From contig NZ_CASFWU010000007.1 of NCBI RefSeq assembly GCF_949298305.1, forward strand, positions 1 through 63,276: 63,276 bases of DNA, given 5' to 3'. Positions within the stretch are counted from its first letter, which is position 1, and each line of letters starts with the position of its first letter. This stretch comes from an uncultured Bacteroides sp. GTDB lineage: Bacteria; Bacteroidota; Bacteroidia; Bacteroidales; Bacteroidaceae. Positions 16,337-24,981 of this stretch are shown piece after piece. The translations under genes and the position numbers were made by a program. The notes beneath the pieces are model-generated. The model saw nothing but the letters and a program-made list of their open reading frames with translations, searched no databases and was not told the origin of the DNA.

Positions 16337-17431
16337 TTAAAGTTTCTCTCCTGTAATCAAAGTCTGTACGATGCGTTCAGCTGTCCGTCCGTCCCAACGG
16401 TCGGGTAGTGTGGCATGTTTCCATTCGCCGTGCAGTAATTTATCCAGTGAGGCGGAGAGTGCGAACAGGTTTTCACCTACCAGCTCGTTGGTGCCGATGC
16501 GCCATGTTTCGGGATGTTCGGCGTAGGTGTTCAGGGTGATGCAGGGAACGTCGAGGAAGGTGGCCTCTTCCGCAATATTGCCCGAATCTGTCACAATGCC
16601 TTTGGCCTGATTAATCAGAAAACCAAAGTGCAGGTAGCTTTGCGGCGGCAGGATGTGCAGGTTGGGGGCTTCAAACTCCAGTGCCTTGATGGCTTTTTCT
16701 ACGTATGGATGCAACGGCGCCACGACAGGCATCCCATTCGCTTTTTCCAGTACGGTCTGAACCAGCGAGTGCAGTACAGCTTTCTTTTCCAAAAGATCGT
16801 GGCGGTTGAGAGTGAGAAGCAGGTAGTTGCCTTTTTTCAGTCCCATGGTAGAGAACCATACGGGTTGCAGGAAGCGGTGGCGGTTGAAGCGGATGGTGTC
16901 TATCAGAATATTGCCCACATAGTGGATGTAGTCGGGTATCATGCCTTCCTGATTCAGGTTGCGGTTGGCTACCATGCCCGCCGTGAACAGGTAGTCGGAG
17001 ATGGCATCTACGATGGTGCGGTTCACTTCGCGTGGCATGTTCATGTCAAACGAGCGTGTACCTGCAATGACGTGTGCCACTTTCAGTCCCCGTTTCTTGG
17101 CCACGATGGAGCAACTCATGGTGGCAGTCAGGTCATCCACAACCAGTATTATCTGCGCAGGGTGTGCATCCAGCTCTTTTTCAAAGGCCAGCATGATGGC
17201 GGCGGCCACTTCGGAGTGGTTGTGTCCGCTCACTCCCAGATAAGCATCGGGTTTTCTCATGGCCAGATCCGAGAAGAGGGAGGCTTCCAGACTGTTGTCA
17301 TTCTGCAGTCCGGTATAGACAACTCGGTAAGACAGATTTTTTCCACGTTCTTTGGCTGCGTCAATGGCGCGGCAGAGTGGGGCAATTTTCATGAAATTGG
17401 GACGTGCACCCGCTACAATAGTTATTTTCAT
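16337..17431 (-). CDS. wecB: UDP-N-acetylglucosamine 2-epimerase (non-hydrolysing)
   Basis: A 364-residue GT-B fold enzyme that converts UDP-GlcNAc to UDP-ManNAc. It begins with VAGARPNFMKIAPLCRA and has the C-terminal TDSGNIAEEATFLDVPCITL, where the DSGNIAEEA loop binds UDP. The length is normal for WecB. It is not in a capsule cluster here, so the ManNAc may feed a dispersed pathway such as an O-glycan or exopolysaccharide. A -7 box (minus-strand TATTTTTG, 17460-17467) lies just before the start. Confidence 0.9.
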   Translation of the reverse strand: MKITIVAGARPNFMKIAPLCRAIDAAKERGKNLSYRVVYTGLQNDNSLEASLFSDLAMRKPDAYLGVSGHNHSEVAAAIMLAFEKELDAHPAQIILVVDDLTATMSCSIVAKKRGLKVAHVIAGTRSFDMNMPREVNRTIVDAISDYLFTAGMVANRNLNQEGMIPDYIHYVGNILIDTIRFNRHRFLQPVWFSTMGLKKGNYLLLTLNRHDLLEKKAVLHSLVQTVLEKANGMPVVAPLHPYVEKAIKALEFEAPNLHILPPQSYLHFGFLINQAKGIVTDSGNIAEEATFLDVPCITLNTYAEHPETWRIGTNELVGENLFALSASLDKLLHGEWKHATLPDRWDGRTAERIVQTLITGEKL

Positions 17432-17459
17432 GTTTGGTCAGAAATGAAAAATGATGAGA

Positions 17460-17467
17460 CAAAAATA
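17460..17467 (-). promoter_or_regulatory. -7 promoter box for wecB
   Basis: The minus strand reads TATTTTTG, 29 bases before the start codon. No good -33 match. Confidence 0.5.
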
Positions 17468-17520
17468 CGTTTTCTTAGGGAAATTATTTGTTACTTTGCT
17501 GATAAAAATGTTTTTGTGCT

Positions 17521-17680
17521 CCTGAGTTTTTGAGTTTTTAAGTTTTTAAGTTGAAGTAAGGCACAGACTTATGAGCCCATAAACACAAAAACTAAAGAAC
17601 TAAAAAACTCAATAACTAAAGAGCTTAAAAACTCAGAAACTCAAAAACTCAAGAACTCAAAAACTTAAAACTCAAATTCT
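17521..17680. repeat. A-rich AAACTCAAA repeat before the TRIC gene
   Basis: The right part (17581-17680) is about ten copies of an 8-10 base word like AAAACTCA, ending one base before the ATG at 17682. The left part (17521-17552) carries the reverse complement (GAGTTTTTGAGTTTTTAAG), so the two can form a long imperfect hairpin. Shorter versions precede floA and the DUF486 gene. Confidence 0.75.
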
Positions 17681-17681
17681 T

Positions 17682-18323
17682 ATGCCAACATTCGTTCAAA
17701 TACTTGATTTTGTGGGCACCTTCGCCTTTGCCATCAGTGGTATCCGTCTGGCTTCGGCCAAGCGCTTTGACTGGTTTGGGGCATATGTTGTGGGTTTCGT
17801 GACGGCCATCGGAGGTGGTACCGTGCGTGATTTGTTGCTCGATGTCACTCCGGGCTGGATGACGGACCCCATTTATCTGATATGTACCGGTTTGGCTTTG
17901 TTGTGGGTAATTTTGTTCGGAAAGCATCTGATTCACCTGAACAACACGTTTTTCATCTTCGACAGCATCGGCCTGGCTTTGTTTACTGTGGTTGGTGTGG
18001 AAAAGAGTGTTGCGTTGGGTTATCCGTTTTGGGTGGCTATCATTATGGGTAGCATTACCGGAGCGGCGGGCGGTGTCTTTCGCGACGTGTTCATCAACGA
18101 GATTCCGCTCATTTTCCGCAAGGAAATCTATGCGGTGGCCTGTGTGGTGGGCGGTACAGTCTATTGGCTTTGCAACCTGCTGGGGATGGAGGCCTACGTA
18201 TGTCAGCTGACAGGAGGCATGTCGGTCTTCCTGGCCCGCATCCTGGCGGTGAAGTACAAAATCTGTCTGCCCATTCTTTCGGGTGCCGGCAGTGAAGAGG
18301 CAAAGGAAGGGCGGCAGGACTGA
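17682..18323 (+). CDS. TRIC-type cation channel family protein (UPF0126)
   Basis: A 213-residue inner-membrane protein with about seven helices and two UPF0126 repeats. Landmarks are GTFAFAISGIRLA near the start, FVTAIGGGTVRDLLL in repeat 1 and SITGAAGGVFRDVFINEIP in repeat 2. The GGG-RD/GG-RD glycine kinks match bacterial trimeric intracellular cation channels, which pass K+ or Na+. The physiological ion here is inferred from family. It stands alone, with an unusual A-rich repeat leader directly before the start. Confidence 0.88.
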   Translation: MPTFVQILDFVGTFAFAISGIRLASAKRFDWFGAYVVGFVTAIGGGTVRDLLLDVTPGWMTDPIYLICTGLALLWVILFGKHLIHLNNTFFIFDSIGLALFTVVGVEKSVALGYPFWVAIIMGSITGAAGGVFRDVFINEIPLIFRKEIYAVACVVGGTVYWLCNLLGMEAYVCQLTGGMSVFLARILAVKYKICLPILSGAGSEEAKEGRQD

Positions 18324-18410
18324 CGCCGAGTATATGATAGGATAGAGATTTACGGACGCGGATAGCGGGGACTTCTTGTCGCGCTATTCGCGTTTGTTGT
18401 GTCTGGTGGC

Positions 18411-18535
18411 GGTGGACGTTTGCAGTCCGTTCGGTGGATGCTTGCACGGCCCGCGGTGGATGCTTGCATGGCCCGCGGTGAATGCTTGCATGGCTCGCGG
18501 TGAATGCTTGCACGGTCTGGTGGGGTATTGCAGCC
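18411..18535. repeat. 22-base tandem repeat, locus 2
   Basis: Units start at 18411, 18433, 18455, 18477 and 18499 (22-base steps), with a partial sixth at 18519. The best units read GGTGGATGCTTGCATGG plus CCCGC. It lies between the facing 3' ends of the TRIC gene and the M16 peptidase gene. This is the most regular of the three loci and may be closest to the ancestral form. Confidence 0.9.
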
Positions 18536-18547
18536 TTCTGAAAATAG

Positions 18548-18607
18548 TTCAGGCACGGAATTACATGGAGTTCCATAGGGCTTACTCCGTGTCAATCCGT
18601 GCCTGAA
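18548..18607. terminator. Hairpin beyond the M16 peptidase stop
   Basis: Perfect 12-base arms TTCAGGCACGGA (18548-18559) and TCCGTGCCTGAA (18596-18607) with a 36-base loop, 35 bases past the peptidase stop. An inner TACTCCGTG is shared with the hairpin at 601-649. No strong T-run follows on either strand, so it could be a stability element rather than an intrinsic terminator. Confidence 0.55.
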
Positions 18608-18642
18608 TTAGGTTGGGATGTCTGGGGCATCCTCCCCTTGGA

Positions 18643-21546
18643 TTAGAACAACGTGTCTTTCGTGTTGAACAGCTTGCGTTCGTTCACTCTTACGACTTTG
18701 CCGTACTTTTCCAGCTTTTTCACGTCGATGTCTTTGGGGTTACCCATGATGCCTATGCAGTAGGGTTTGCCTTTGATGTTCTCTTCGTAGAACTTCACGA
18801 TGTCGTCGAAGGTAAGTGCATCAATCTTGGGCAGGTTCTCCTTGGCTGGGTCATCCGTATAGCCGATGCGTTCAAGGGCGTCAATCGTTTCCGCCTTGTT
18901 GCGGAAGGACGGGTGAGTGGTCAGCGCCTCTTGCCGCATGTAACTCTTGATGTTGTCTATGCGCTCGGCGTTTTTAGGCATATCCGTTACCAGTCCCATG
19001 AATACGTCCAGCGCATCGTTGGCCTTGTCGTTTTGCGTACCGATGTTGCCGAACAGATAGGTCGGGTTGCCGGGCAGGGCCGGAGTTCCGATGTAGGCTC
19101 CTGCGGAGTAGGCCATGGAACGCTTTTCGCGGATTTCGTTCATCACCAGTCCGTTGAATCCGCCCGAGAAGTATTGGTTGAAGGCATCGCGAAGCACGTC
19201 GTCCTTCTTGTCATAATTGCCTATGGGCATGAAGAACCAGATTTGAGCCTGTTCGGCATCCGAGTTGGGCAGGAAATAGACGGTATTCTCCGTAACGGGT
19301 GCCAGAGGCTTGTCTTGAGGCGAAGTGGACGGCTTTTCGTTGGCTACAAGCGGCAGGTTCTGGCTCAAAATGGTGTAGGCGTTGTCGAAGGGCATGGTGC
19401 CGCAATAGAAGATTTCGGCTTCGTAGTTAGCGGCGCGGTTAATGTCGCCGGTCAGTTCGGAGATGGACAGTTCATAGATTTCCTTGTCTGTCAGTTCGTC
19501 TATGTAGCTTGACTTGTCCTGGTAGACCATGTATTGCATGAGGGCGTTGGACAGGGTGTTTACATTGTCTTTGCGCTGCTGGCGTGCGCCCAAAAGCGAC
19601 CCCTTGATACGTGCCAGCTGCTTTTCGTCCAACTGCGGCATCAGTATCTGGCGCGACAGCAGCTGGCAGGCTTGCGGCAAGGTTTCTTCATAGCCTTCCA
19701 TGGTGATGTAAAGGTAATTGTCGCTGGCGCTCACGCTGCAGGTTGCGTTCAGCTTGCTCAGTTCCTCCTTCAGTTGCTGGGGTTCGTAGGCGCCCATGAC
19801 GCCTGCGTCATTCATCAGCTGTGCGGCGATGCCCAGCTTAGGGAACTCGCGTTCACCCACGCCGTATCTCAAGGTAAGGCTGAATACGTTGTTTTCGGGG
19901 TTGGTGGAATAATACATTTTGGAGCGGTCATTCAGCTGCTTGGTCTGTACGTCGGCAAAGTTGATGAACTTCTCTTCTACCTGGCCGATGGGCAGGTTCT
20001 TGAACTGCATGGCATAGAGTGACTGCTTGCCTACGGGCGGCTCGATGGGCTTATATCCCGGTTTCTTGATTTTAGCATCTTTGTCCAGTTTCCCTTTTTC
20101 TATATAGATGGCCAGATAGTTGTCCGTCAGGTATTGTTTGGCCACCCGCTTGATGTCGTCGATGGTGATGGCCATGATTTCGTCCTTGTAGTTGAGCACT
20201 TTGCCCAGATCTTCTTCGTTGACGAAGGCATCCATCAGAATCATGGCCTTGTTGGTGTTCGATTCCATCATCAGGTCGTAGTCACGGCACATGTTGGTCT
20301 TGATGGCATCAATCTGCCAGTTCTCAAATTCGCCGTTGGCAATCTTTTCGATGGCTTCCAAAGCTTTCTTTTCGGCACTTTTGTTCGATTCGAAGCGGCG
20401 CTGGTTCTCGTCGTAGAGAGGGATGGCATACACCATGTTACGTCCCTGTTCGCGGCGGAAGTCGGTGCTGGCACCGCAGCTGGTCAGTTCACCGTCCAGG
20501 GTCAGCTTGTCCAGTGTGCCGGTGTTGCTGTTGTTGTGCAGCAGCGACATGGCTATCTCAAGCGGCTTCTCGTCAGGATGTCCCGAGGGTACTCCCTTGT
20601 AGGCCAGGCAGACCATGGGGTAGTAGCCTACCTTCGCAGTATATTGCTTGCGGCCTTTTATGTCGAGGTCGGGGTAAGTCTTGCGTTCGGGGGTGGGGCG
20701 TTTGGGCAGGCGTCCGAAGGTGGCGTTGATACGTCCGCTCACCTGTTGGGCGTTGACGTTGCCAACCAGGATGAGTACCATGTTTTCGGGCGTGTACCAG
20801 TTGTTGTAGAATTCAATCAGCTTGCTCAGACGCGGGTTCTTCAGGTGCTCGGGCAGGCCGATGATGGGGCGTGCGTAAGGGTGTCCTTCAAACGCCTTGC
20901 TGGAGATGAATTCGTTTTGTACGCTGTTTGGGTCGTCCTGATACATGTTGTATTCTTCGTACACGCTCTCCAACTCTGTCTGGAAAGTGCGGAAGACGGG
21001 GTTAATCATACGTTGCGAGTAAATTTCCAGCCATTTGTTGATTTGGTATGGAGGAAACGAGTTGTGGTAGAAAGTGACGTCGTAGCTGGTTCCTGCGTTC
21101 AGTCCCTTTCCTCCCATGCTTTCTATCAGATTCATGAATTCGTTGGATACGCTGATTTTTCCCGCTTCGATGGTCAGGTCGTTGATTTCCTTTCCGATGG
21201 CTTCTTTTTTGAGGGGGTCAGCTTCTTCGGCCATTTCGTCATACTTGGCGATAATCTGTTCATAGATGGGTTTTTCTTTTTCCCAGTCCAAGGCTCCGAT
21301 TTTGTCCGTTCCCTTAAACATGACGTGCTCCAGATAATGGGCCAGGCCGGTATATTCGGCAGGGTCGTTGACCGAACCTGTGCGGCATGCCACGATGCCA
21401 AACACGTCCGATTTACTGTTGTCTTCCCATATATATACGGAAAGGCCGTTCTTCAGCTTGAATGCTTTCAGGCCTTGTGCCGAGGCGGGTAATGCCAGGA
21501 ACACAAGAGCCAGCAGAACGATTGACTTTAAATTGAGTAGTCTCAT
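18643..21546 (-). CDS. Secreted M16 zinc peptidase (insulinase/pitrilysin family)
   Basis: A 967-residue exported protease with a signal peptide (about 1-24, ending ASAQG). Two M16 halves follow. The N-terminal half holds the inverted zinc motif HYLEH (His70, Glu73, His74) in GLAHYLEHVMFKGT, and the third ligand is likely in ELESVYEEYNM about 120 residues later. The C-terminal half lacks HxxEH, as is normal for the non-catalytic half. Such enzymes clear peptides in the periplasm or at the surface. It is transcribed alone; a minus-strand TAGCTTTG (21591-21598) fits its -7 box. Confidence 0.92.
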   Translation of the reverse strand: MRLLNLKSIVLLALVFLALPASAQGLKAFKLKNGLSVYIWEDNSKSDVFGIVACRTGSVNDPAEYTGLAHYLEHVMFKGTDKIGALDWEKEKPIYEQIIAKYDEMAEEADPLKKEAIGKEINDLTIEAGKISVSNEFMNLIESMGGKGLNAGTSYDVTFYHNSFPPYQINKWLEIYSQRMINPVFRTFQTELESVYEEYNMYQDDPNSVQNEFISSKAFEGHPYARPIIGLPEHLKNPRLSKLIEFYNNWYTPENMVLILVGNVNAQQVSGRINATFGRLPKRPTPERKTYPDLDIKGRKQYTAKVGYYPMVCLAYKGVPSGHPDEKPLEIAMSLLHNNSNTGTLDKLTLDGELTSCGASTDFRREQGRNMVYAIPLYDENQRRFESNKSAEKKALEAIEKIANGEFENWQIDAIKTNMCRDYDLMMESNTNKAMILMDAFVNEEDLGKVLNYKDEIMAITIDDIKRVAKQYLTDNYLAIYIEKGKLDKDAKIKKPGYKPIEPPVGKQSLYAMQFKNLPIGQVEEKFINFADVQTKQLNDRSKMYYSTNPENNVFSLTLRYGVGEREFPKLGIAAQLMNDAGVMGAYEPQQLKEELSKLNATCSVSASDNYLYITMEGYEETLPQACQLLSRQILMPQLDEKQLARIKGSLLGARQQRKDNVNTLSNALMQYMVYQDKSSYIDELTDKEIYELSISELTGDINRAANYEAEIFYCGTMPFDNAYTILSQNLPLVANEKPSTSPQDKPLAPVTENTVYFLPNSDAEQAQIWFFMPIGNYDKKDDVLRDAFNQYFSGGFNGLVMNEIREKRSMAYSAGAYIGTPALPGNPTYLFGNIGTQNDKANDALDVFMGLVTDMPKNAERIDNIKSYMRQEALTTHPSFRNKAETIDALERIGYTDDPAKENLPKIDALTFDDIVKFYEENIKGKPYCIGIMGNPKDIDVKKLEKYGKVVRVNERKLFNTKDTLF

Positions 21547-21590
21547 AATAAATGTGTTTTTATAAAAATAGTGTTTTCTTAGTTTGTGGG

Positions 21591-21598
21591 CAAAGCTA
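21591..21598 (-). promoter_or_regulatory. -7 promoter box for the M16 peptidase
   Basis: The minus strand reads TAGCTTTG, 45 bases before the start codon. The -33 region has no clear match. Confidence 0.5.
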
Positions 21599-21733
21599 TG
21601 AAAAAATCACAGAACGGCTACGATAATTTCGGAAAAAAGTGGCGGGCCCGAATGGAAAAGAACGCTGCAAGGAAGGTGGTGCTGACAATATGATATATAA
21701 CATATCTTTCGGGCCAAAGAAAGCTCCCTGTTT

Positions 21734-21767
21734 GTTGTCGATATGTCAGAACAATCTGCTATATTTG
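21734..21767 (+). promoter_or_regulatory. Promoter of the carboxyltransferase gene
   Basis: GTTG (21734-21737), a 22-base spacer, then TATATTTG (21760-21767). The leader to ATG 21816 would be about 42 bases. Confidence 0.5.
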
Positions 21768-21815
21768 TCTATTGCAAGTTAACCGAACAAATAATACTTC
21801 AATTCCTTAGACATT

Positions 21816-23591
21816 ATGAAAAAAGAAATCAAATTCAGTCTTGTCTATCGTGACATGTGGCAGTCTTCCGGCAAATATCAGCCGCGGGTGGATCAGTTGG
21901 TCCGCATTGCTCCAGTGATTGTAGAAATGGGATGTTTCGCCCGCGTGGAGACCAATGGCGGTGCTTTCGAGCAGGTGAATCTCCTTTATGGCGAAAACCC
22001 AAACAAGGCCGTCCGTGCGTTTACCAAGCCCTTCAATGAAGCGGGCATACAGACTCACATGCTTGACCGCGGGCTGAATGCCTTGCGCATGTATCCCGTG
22101 CCGGCCGATGTGCGCCGACTGATGTATAAGGTAAAGCATGCCCAGGGCGTGGACATCACCCGAATATTCTGCGGACTCAACGAGACGCGCAACATCATTC
22201 CCTCCATCCGCTATGCGCTCGAGGCGGGCATGATTCCCCAGGCTACTCTTTGCATTACCCATTCACCTGTCCATACAGTTGAGTATTATACGGGTATCGC
22301 CGACCAGCTGGTCGAGGCGGGTGCACCCGAAATCTGTCTGAAAGACATGGCCGGTATAGGCCGTCCGGGCATGTTGGGGCAGCTGACCAAGGCCATTAAG
22401 GAACGCCATCCCGAGGTCCTTATCCAATATCACGGCCATAGTGGGCCGGGCCTTTCCATGGCTTCCATCCTAGAGGTGTGCGAGAATGGGGCCGACATCA
22501 TTGACGTGGCCATGGAGCCTCTGTCGTGGGGCAAGGTGCATCCCGACGTTATCTCCGTCCAGGCCATGCTGCGCGACAAGGGCTTCCAGGTGCCCGACAT
22601 CAATATGAAGGCCTACATGAAAGCCCGCTCGCTGACACAGGAGTTCATCGACGACTTTCTGGGTTACTTCATGGATCCCACCAACAAGCACACTTCGTCC
22701 CTGCTGCTCAAGTGCGGACTGCCCGGCGGCATGATGGGTTCCATGATGGCCGACCTGAAAGGCGTTCATGCAGGCATCAACCTGATACTGAAGGGAAAAG
22801 GAAAATCAGAAATGAGCATTGACGACCTGCTGGTGATGCTCTTTGACGAAGTAGAATACGTGTGGCCCAAGCTGGGGTATCCTCCACTGGTCACTCCGTT
22901 CAGCCAGTACGTGAAGAATGTGGCATTGATGAATGTCATGTCGCTGGTCAAGGGTGAGGGACGCTGGACGATGATAGACAACAACACCTGGGGTATGATT
23001 CTGGGCAAGAGCGGACGCCTGCCCGGTAAGCTGGATGACGAGATTGTGGAGTTGGCACGGCAGAACAACTACGAGTTTACCGAGGCCGATCCGCAATCCT
23101 ATTACCCCGATCAGCTGGACGAATACCGCAAGGAAATGAAGGAGAATGGCTGGGAGACAGGCGAGGACGACGAGGAACTTTTCGAGCTGGCCATGCACGA
23201 CCGCCAGTATCGCGACTATAAGTCGGGGGTTGCCAAGAAACGTTTCGAGGCCGACCTTCAGCGCGCCAAGGAGGCAGCTTTGTTAGGCAAGGGATTCTCC
23301 GAAGAAGACGTAAAGAAACTGAAACGAGCCAAAGCCGAACCCATCATGGCTCCCGTGAGAGGACGCATTATTTGGGAGCTGGACGTGGAAACTCCCTCTA
23401 TGCCGCCTGCCGTTGGCCACAAGTACGAGCCCGAAGACACTTTCTGCTACATTACCACTCCTTGGGGTAGTCATGACAAGGTGACGGCTAATTTCAGCGG
23501 ACGCATTATCGAGGTATGTGCCAAGCAGGGCGCACTGGTCAATAAGGGCGATGTCCTGGCCTACATCGAAAGGGGTGAGGAGCCGGCATAG
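21816..23591 (+). CDS. Carboxyltransferase of the pyruvate carboxylase B/oxaloacetate decarboxylase alpha type, degenerate biotin domain
   Basis: A 591-residue protein. The HMGL-like TIM barrel spans about 5-290: YRDMWQSS near the N-terminus, CLKDMAGI with the lysine carbamylated in relatives, and the metal HxH in YHGHSGPG. The PYC/OADA domain follows, with GLPGGMMGSMMADL. The last 85 residues look like a biotinyl domain (APVRGRII, then FSGRIIEV and VNKGDVLAYIE). The biotin site AMKM is replaced by PWGS at about 549-552, so the attachment lysine is missing. It may use a separate biotin carrier or have changed function. No carboxylase or decarboxylase partner is adjacent. Its 3' end overlaps the facing GT2 gene by 31 bases. 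Confidence 0.82.
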   Translation: MKKEIKFSLVYRDMWQSSGKYQPRVDQLVRIAPVIVEMGCFARVETNGGAFEQVNLLYGENPNKAVRAFTKPFNEAGIQTHMLDRGLNALRMYPVPADVRRLMYKVKHAQGVDITRIFCGLNETRNIIPSIRYALEAGMIPQATLCITHSPVHTVEYYTGIADQLVEAGAPEICLKDMAGIGRPGMLGQLTKAIKERHPEVLIQYHGHSGPGLSMASILEVCENGADIIDVAMEPLSWGKVHPDVISVQAMLRDKGFQVPDINMKAYMKARSLTQEFIDDFLGYFMDPTNKHTSSLLLKCGLPGGMMGSMMADLKGVHAGINLILKGKGKSEMSIDDLLVMLFDEVEYVWPKLGYPPLVTPFSQYVKNVALMNVMSLVKGEGRWTMIDNNTWGMILGKSGRLPGKLDDEIVELARQNNYEFTEADPQSYYPDQLDEYRKEMKENGWETGEDDEELFELAMHDRQYRDYKSGVAKKRFEADLQRAKEAALLGKGFSEEDVKKLKRAKAEPIMAPVRGRIIWELDVETPSMPPAVGHKYEPEDTFCYITTPWGSHDKVTANFSGRIIEVCAKQGALVNKGDVLAYIERGEEPA

Positions 23592-24781
23592 TGGCCCGAT
23601 CTTCGCGATTTTTCCCACGTACCGTTTCCACCGTGGCGGCCGGCGAGGTAATTCATACCTTTCACGGCACAGAGGTTCATGAAGAGGAAATAATAGGGGA
23701 TAAACAGAAATCGGTTCTTAATCCGTTTCCTTGCCAGATGCCGTCCCCGAGCCGCCATGAGGTAAAACAGCAGTTGCCCGGTCCACAAGAGGGTGTAAAG
23801 AACTGTTCCCTCCGTGCCGAAAATAAGAATGGCGTTCAGGGGAAGCAGGGCAAGCAGCAGGAGAGGAGCCGGAAACCAGCGCAACACGCGGTGGGAGATG
23901 TATTGCAGGCTGAAGACGCCGTAGCGCAGGGGATTCATCAGTTTCCGCAGGCGCCACACGGCCTGCAGGCCTCCCGCTGCAATCCGTACCTTGCGTTTTG
24001 CTTCCTCGTGCATGTCGGCCGAGCCTGTTTCTGTGGCGTAGGCATCGGCGCAGTAGGCGGTCTTGTAGCCGCGTGTTACTGTGCGTAGCGACAATGTGAA
24101 GTCGTCGAGCAGCGTGTCTTCGGGCAGCTGTTCGTACAGTTCTCTGCGGATGGCAAACAGTTCGCCTGCCGCTCCAACAGCCGAGTACAGGCGTCCGTCG
24201 AGGTCCTTGAGATACGACTCGTATTTCCAGTAGATGCCTTCTCCGCCATTGGCTGCGTCGGCCTTGTCCGAAGCCTCTATACGTTTTTCGCCCGCTACGC
24301 ATCCCACTTCGGGCGTTTCGAGCATTTCTACCATCCGACGCAATGCCTCTGGATTGAGGTTCGTATTGGCGTCCGTAAAGACTACGATAGGAGTCTTCAC
24401 GTATTCCATGCCGCGGTTCATGGCCGCTGTCTTGCCACGTCTTTCTGACTGGTGGACCACGATAGCTTCTTTCCATCGTGCCAGGCGTGTCAGGGTACCG
24501 TCGTCGCTGCCATCTGTCACCCATAGGATGTGCAGCTTCTCCGCCGGATAGTCCAGACGGAGGCAGTTGTCCATTTTCTCGTCTACGGCGTCTTCTTCAT
24601 TATAGGCCGTGATGAACAGGGTGAGGTGGGGGAGTTCGGCTTCAGCGAGGGCGGGACGAGCCTTTTGCGGGCAGAAAAACTCTTTGATGCCCACCAGCAG
24701 GTGCAACAGCAGCCCATAGCCTATGTACGTGTAGAAGAGGACGGACAGGCTGAGCCAAAATAACAGTTCGAGCGTTTTCAT
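23561..24781 (-). CDS. GT2 glycosyltransferase, membrane-bound (CESA/HAS-like)
   Basis: A 406-residue processive-type transferase. There is one N-terminal membrane helix (about 5-30), a GT-A domain with TAYNEEDAV, WVTDGSDDGT, FTDANTN (metal-binding position) and DTLLDDFTLSLRTVTRGY, then three C-terminal helices (about 290-375). Such enzymes build or extend a surface polysaccharide. No QRRW motif is present, so long-chain processivity is uncertain. It stands alone, facing the carboxyltransferase; the last ten codons overlap that gene's 3' end. Confidence 0.85.
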   Translation of the reverse strand: MKTLELLFWLSLSVLFYTYIGYGLLLHLLVGIKEFFCPQKARPALAEAELPHLTLFITAYNEEDAVDEKMDNCLRLDYPAEKLHILWVTDGSDDGTLTRLARWKEAIVVHQSERRGKTAAMNRGMEYVKTPIVVFTDANTNLNPEALRRMVEMLETPEVGCVAGEKRIEASDKADAANGGEGIYWKYESYLKDLDGRLYSAVGAAGELFAIRRELYEQLPEDTLLDDFTLSLRTVTRGYKTAYCADAYATETGSADMHEEAKRKVRIAAGGLQAVWRLRKLMNPLRYGVFSLQYISHRVLRWFPAPLLLLALLPLNAILIFGTEGTVLYTLLWTGQLLFYLMAARGRHLARKRIKNRFLFIPYYFLFMNLCAVKGMNYLAGRHGGNGTWEKSRRSGHYAGSSPLSM

Positions 24782-24981
24782 GAAAATGGGGGGGGTAGCA
24801 GGTTGTTGTTATAGGAAGTTATCACTTCGTTGAAGTTAGAGCCGATAGGGGCGTAAAAGAAGAACAGACTGTTGCAAGTTCTATCGGCCTTTAACTTCCA
24901 ATCCTGCTTCCGGGTGATGATTCTCTTTAATTTCTTCAGGTTAGGCTTGGCCGATTTCCATTCGGCCAAACCGAAACCCGA

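Noticed and set aside
16337..17431. Capsule biosynthesis cluster around wecB
   Set aside because: Neighbours are a porin and a TRIC channel; no other sugar genes adjoin.
18411..18535. CRISPR-like array
   Set aside because: Units abut with no unique spacers and are degenerate; no cas genes are near.
20134..21492. 452-codon frame antisense to the M16 peptidase
   Set aside because: Shadow; the zinc motif and signal peptide are on the minus strand.
24778..24969. 63-codon minus frame between GT2 and the Omp85 gene
   Set aside because: No ribosome site or domain; proline/phenylalanine tail looks random.
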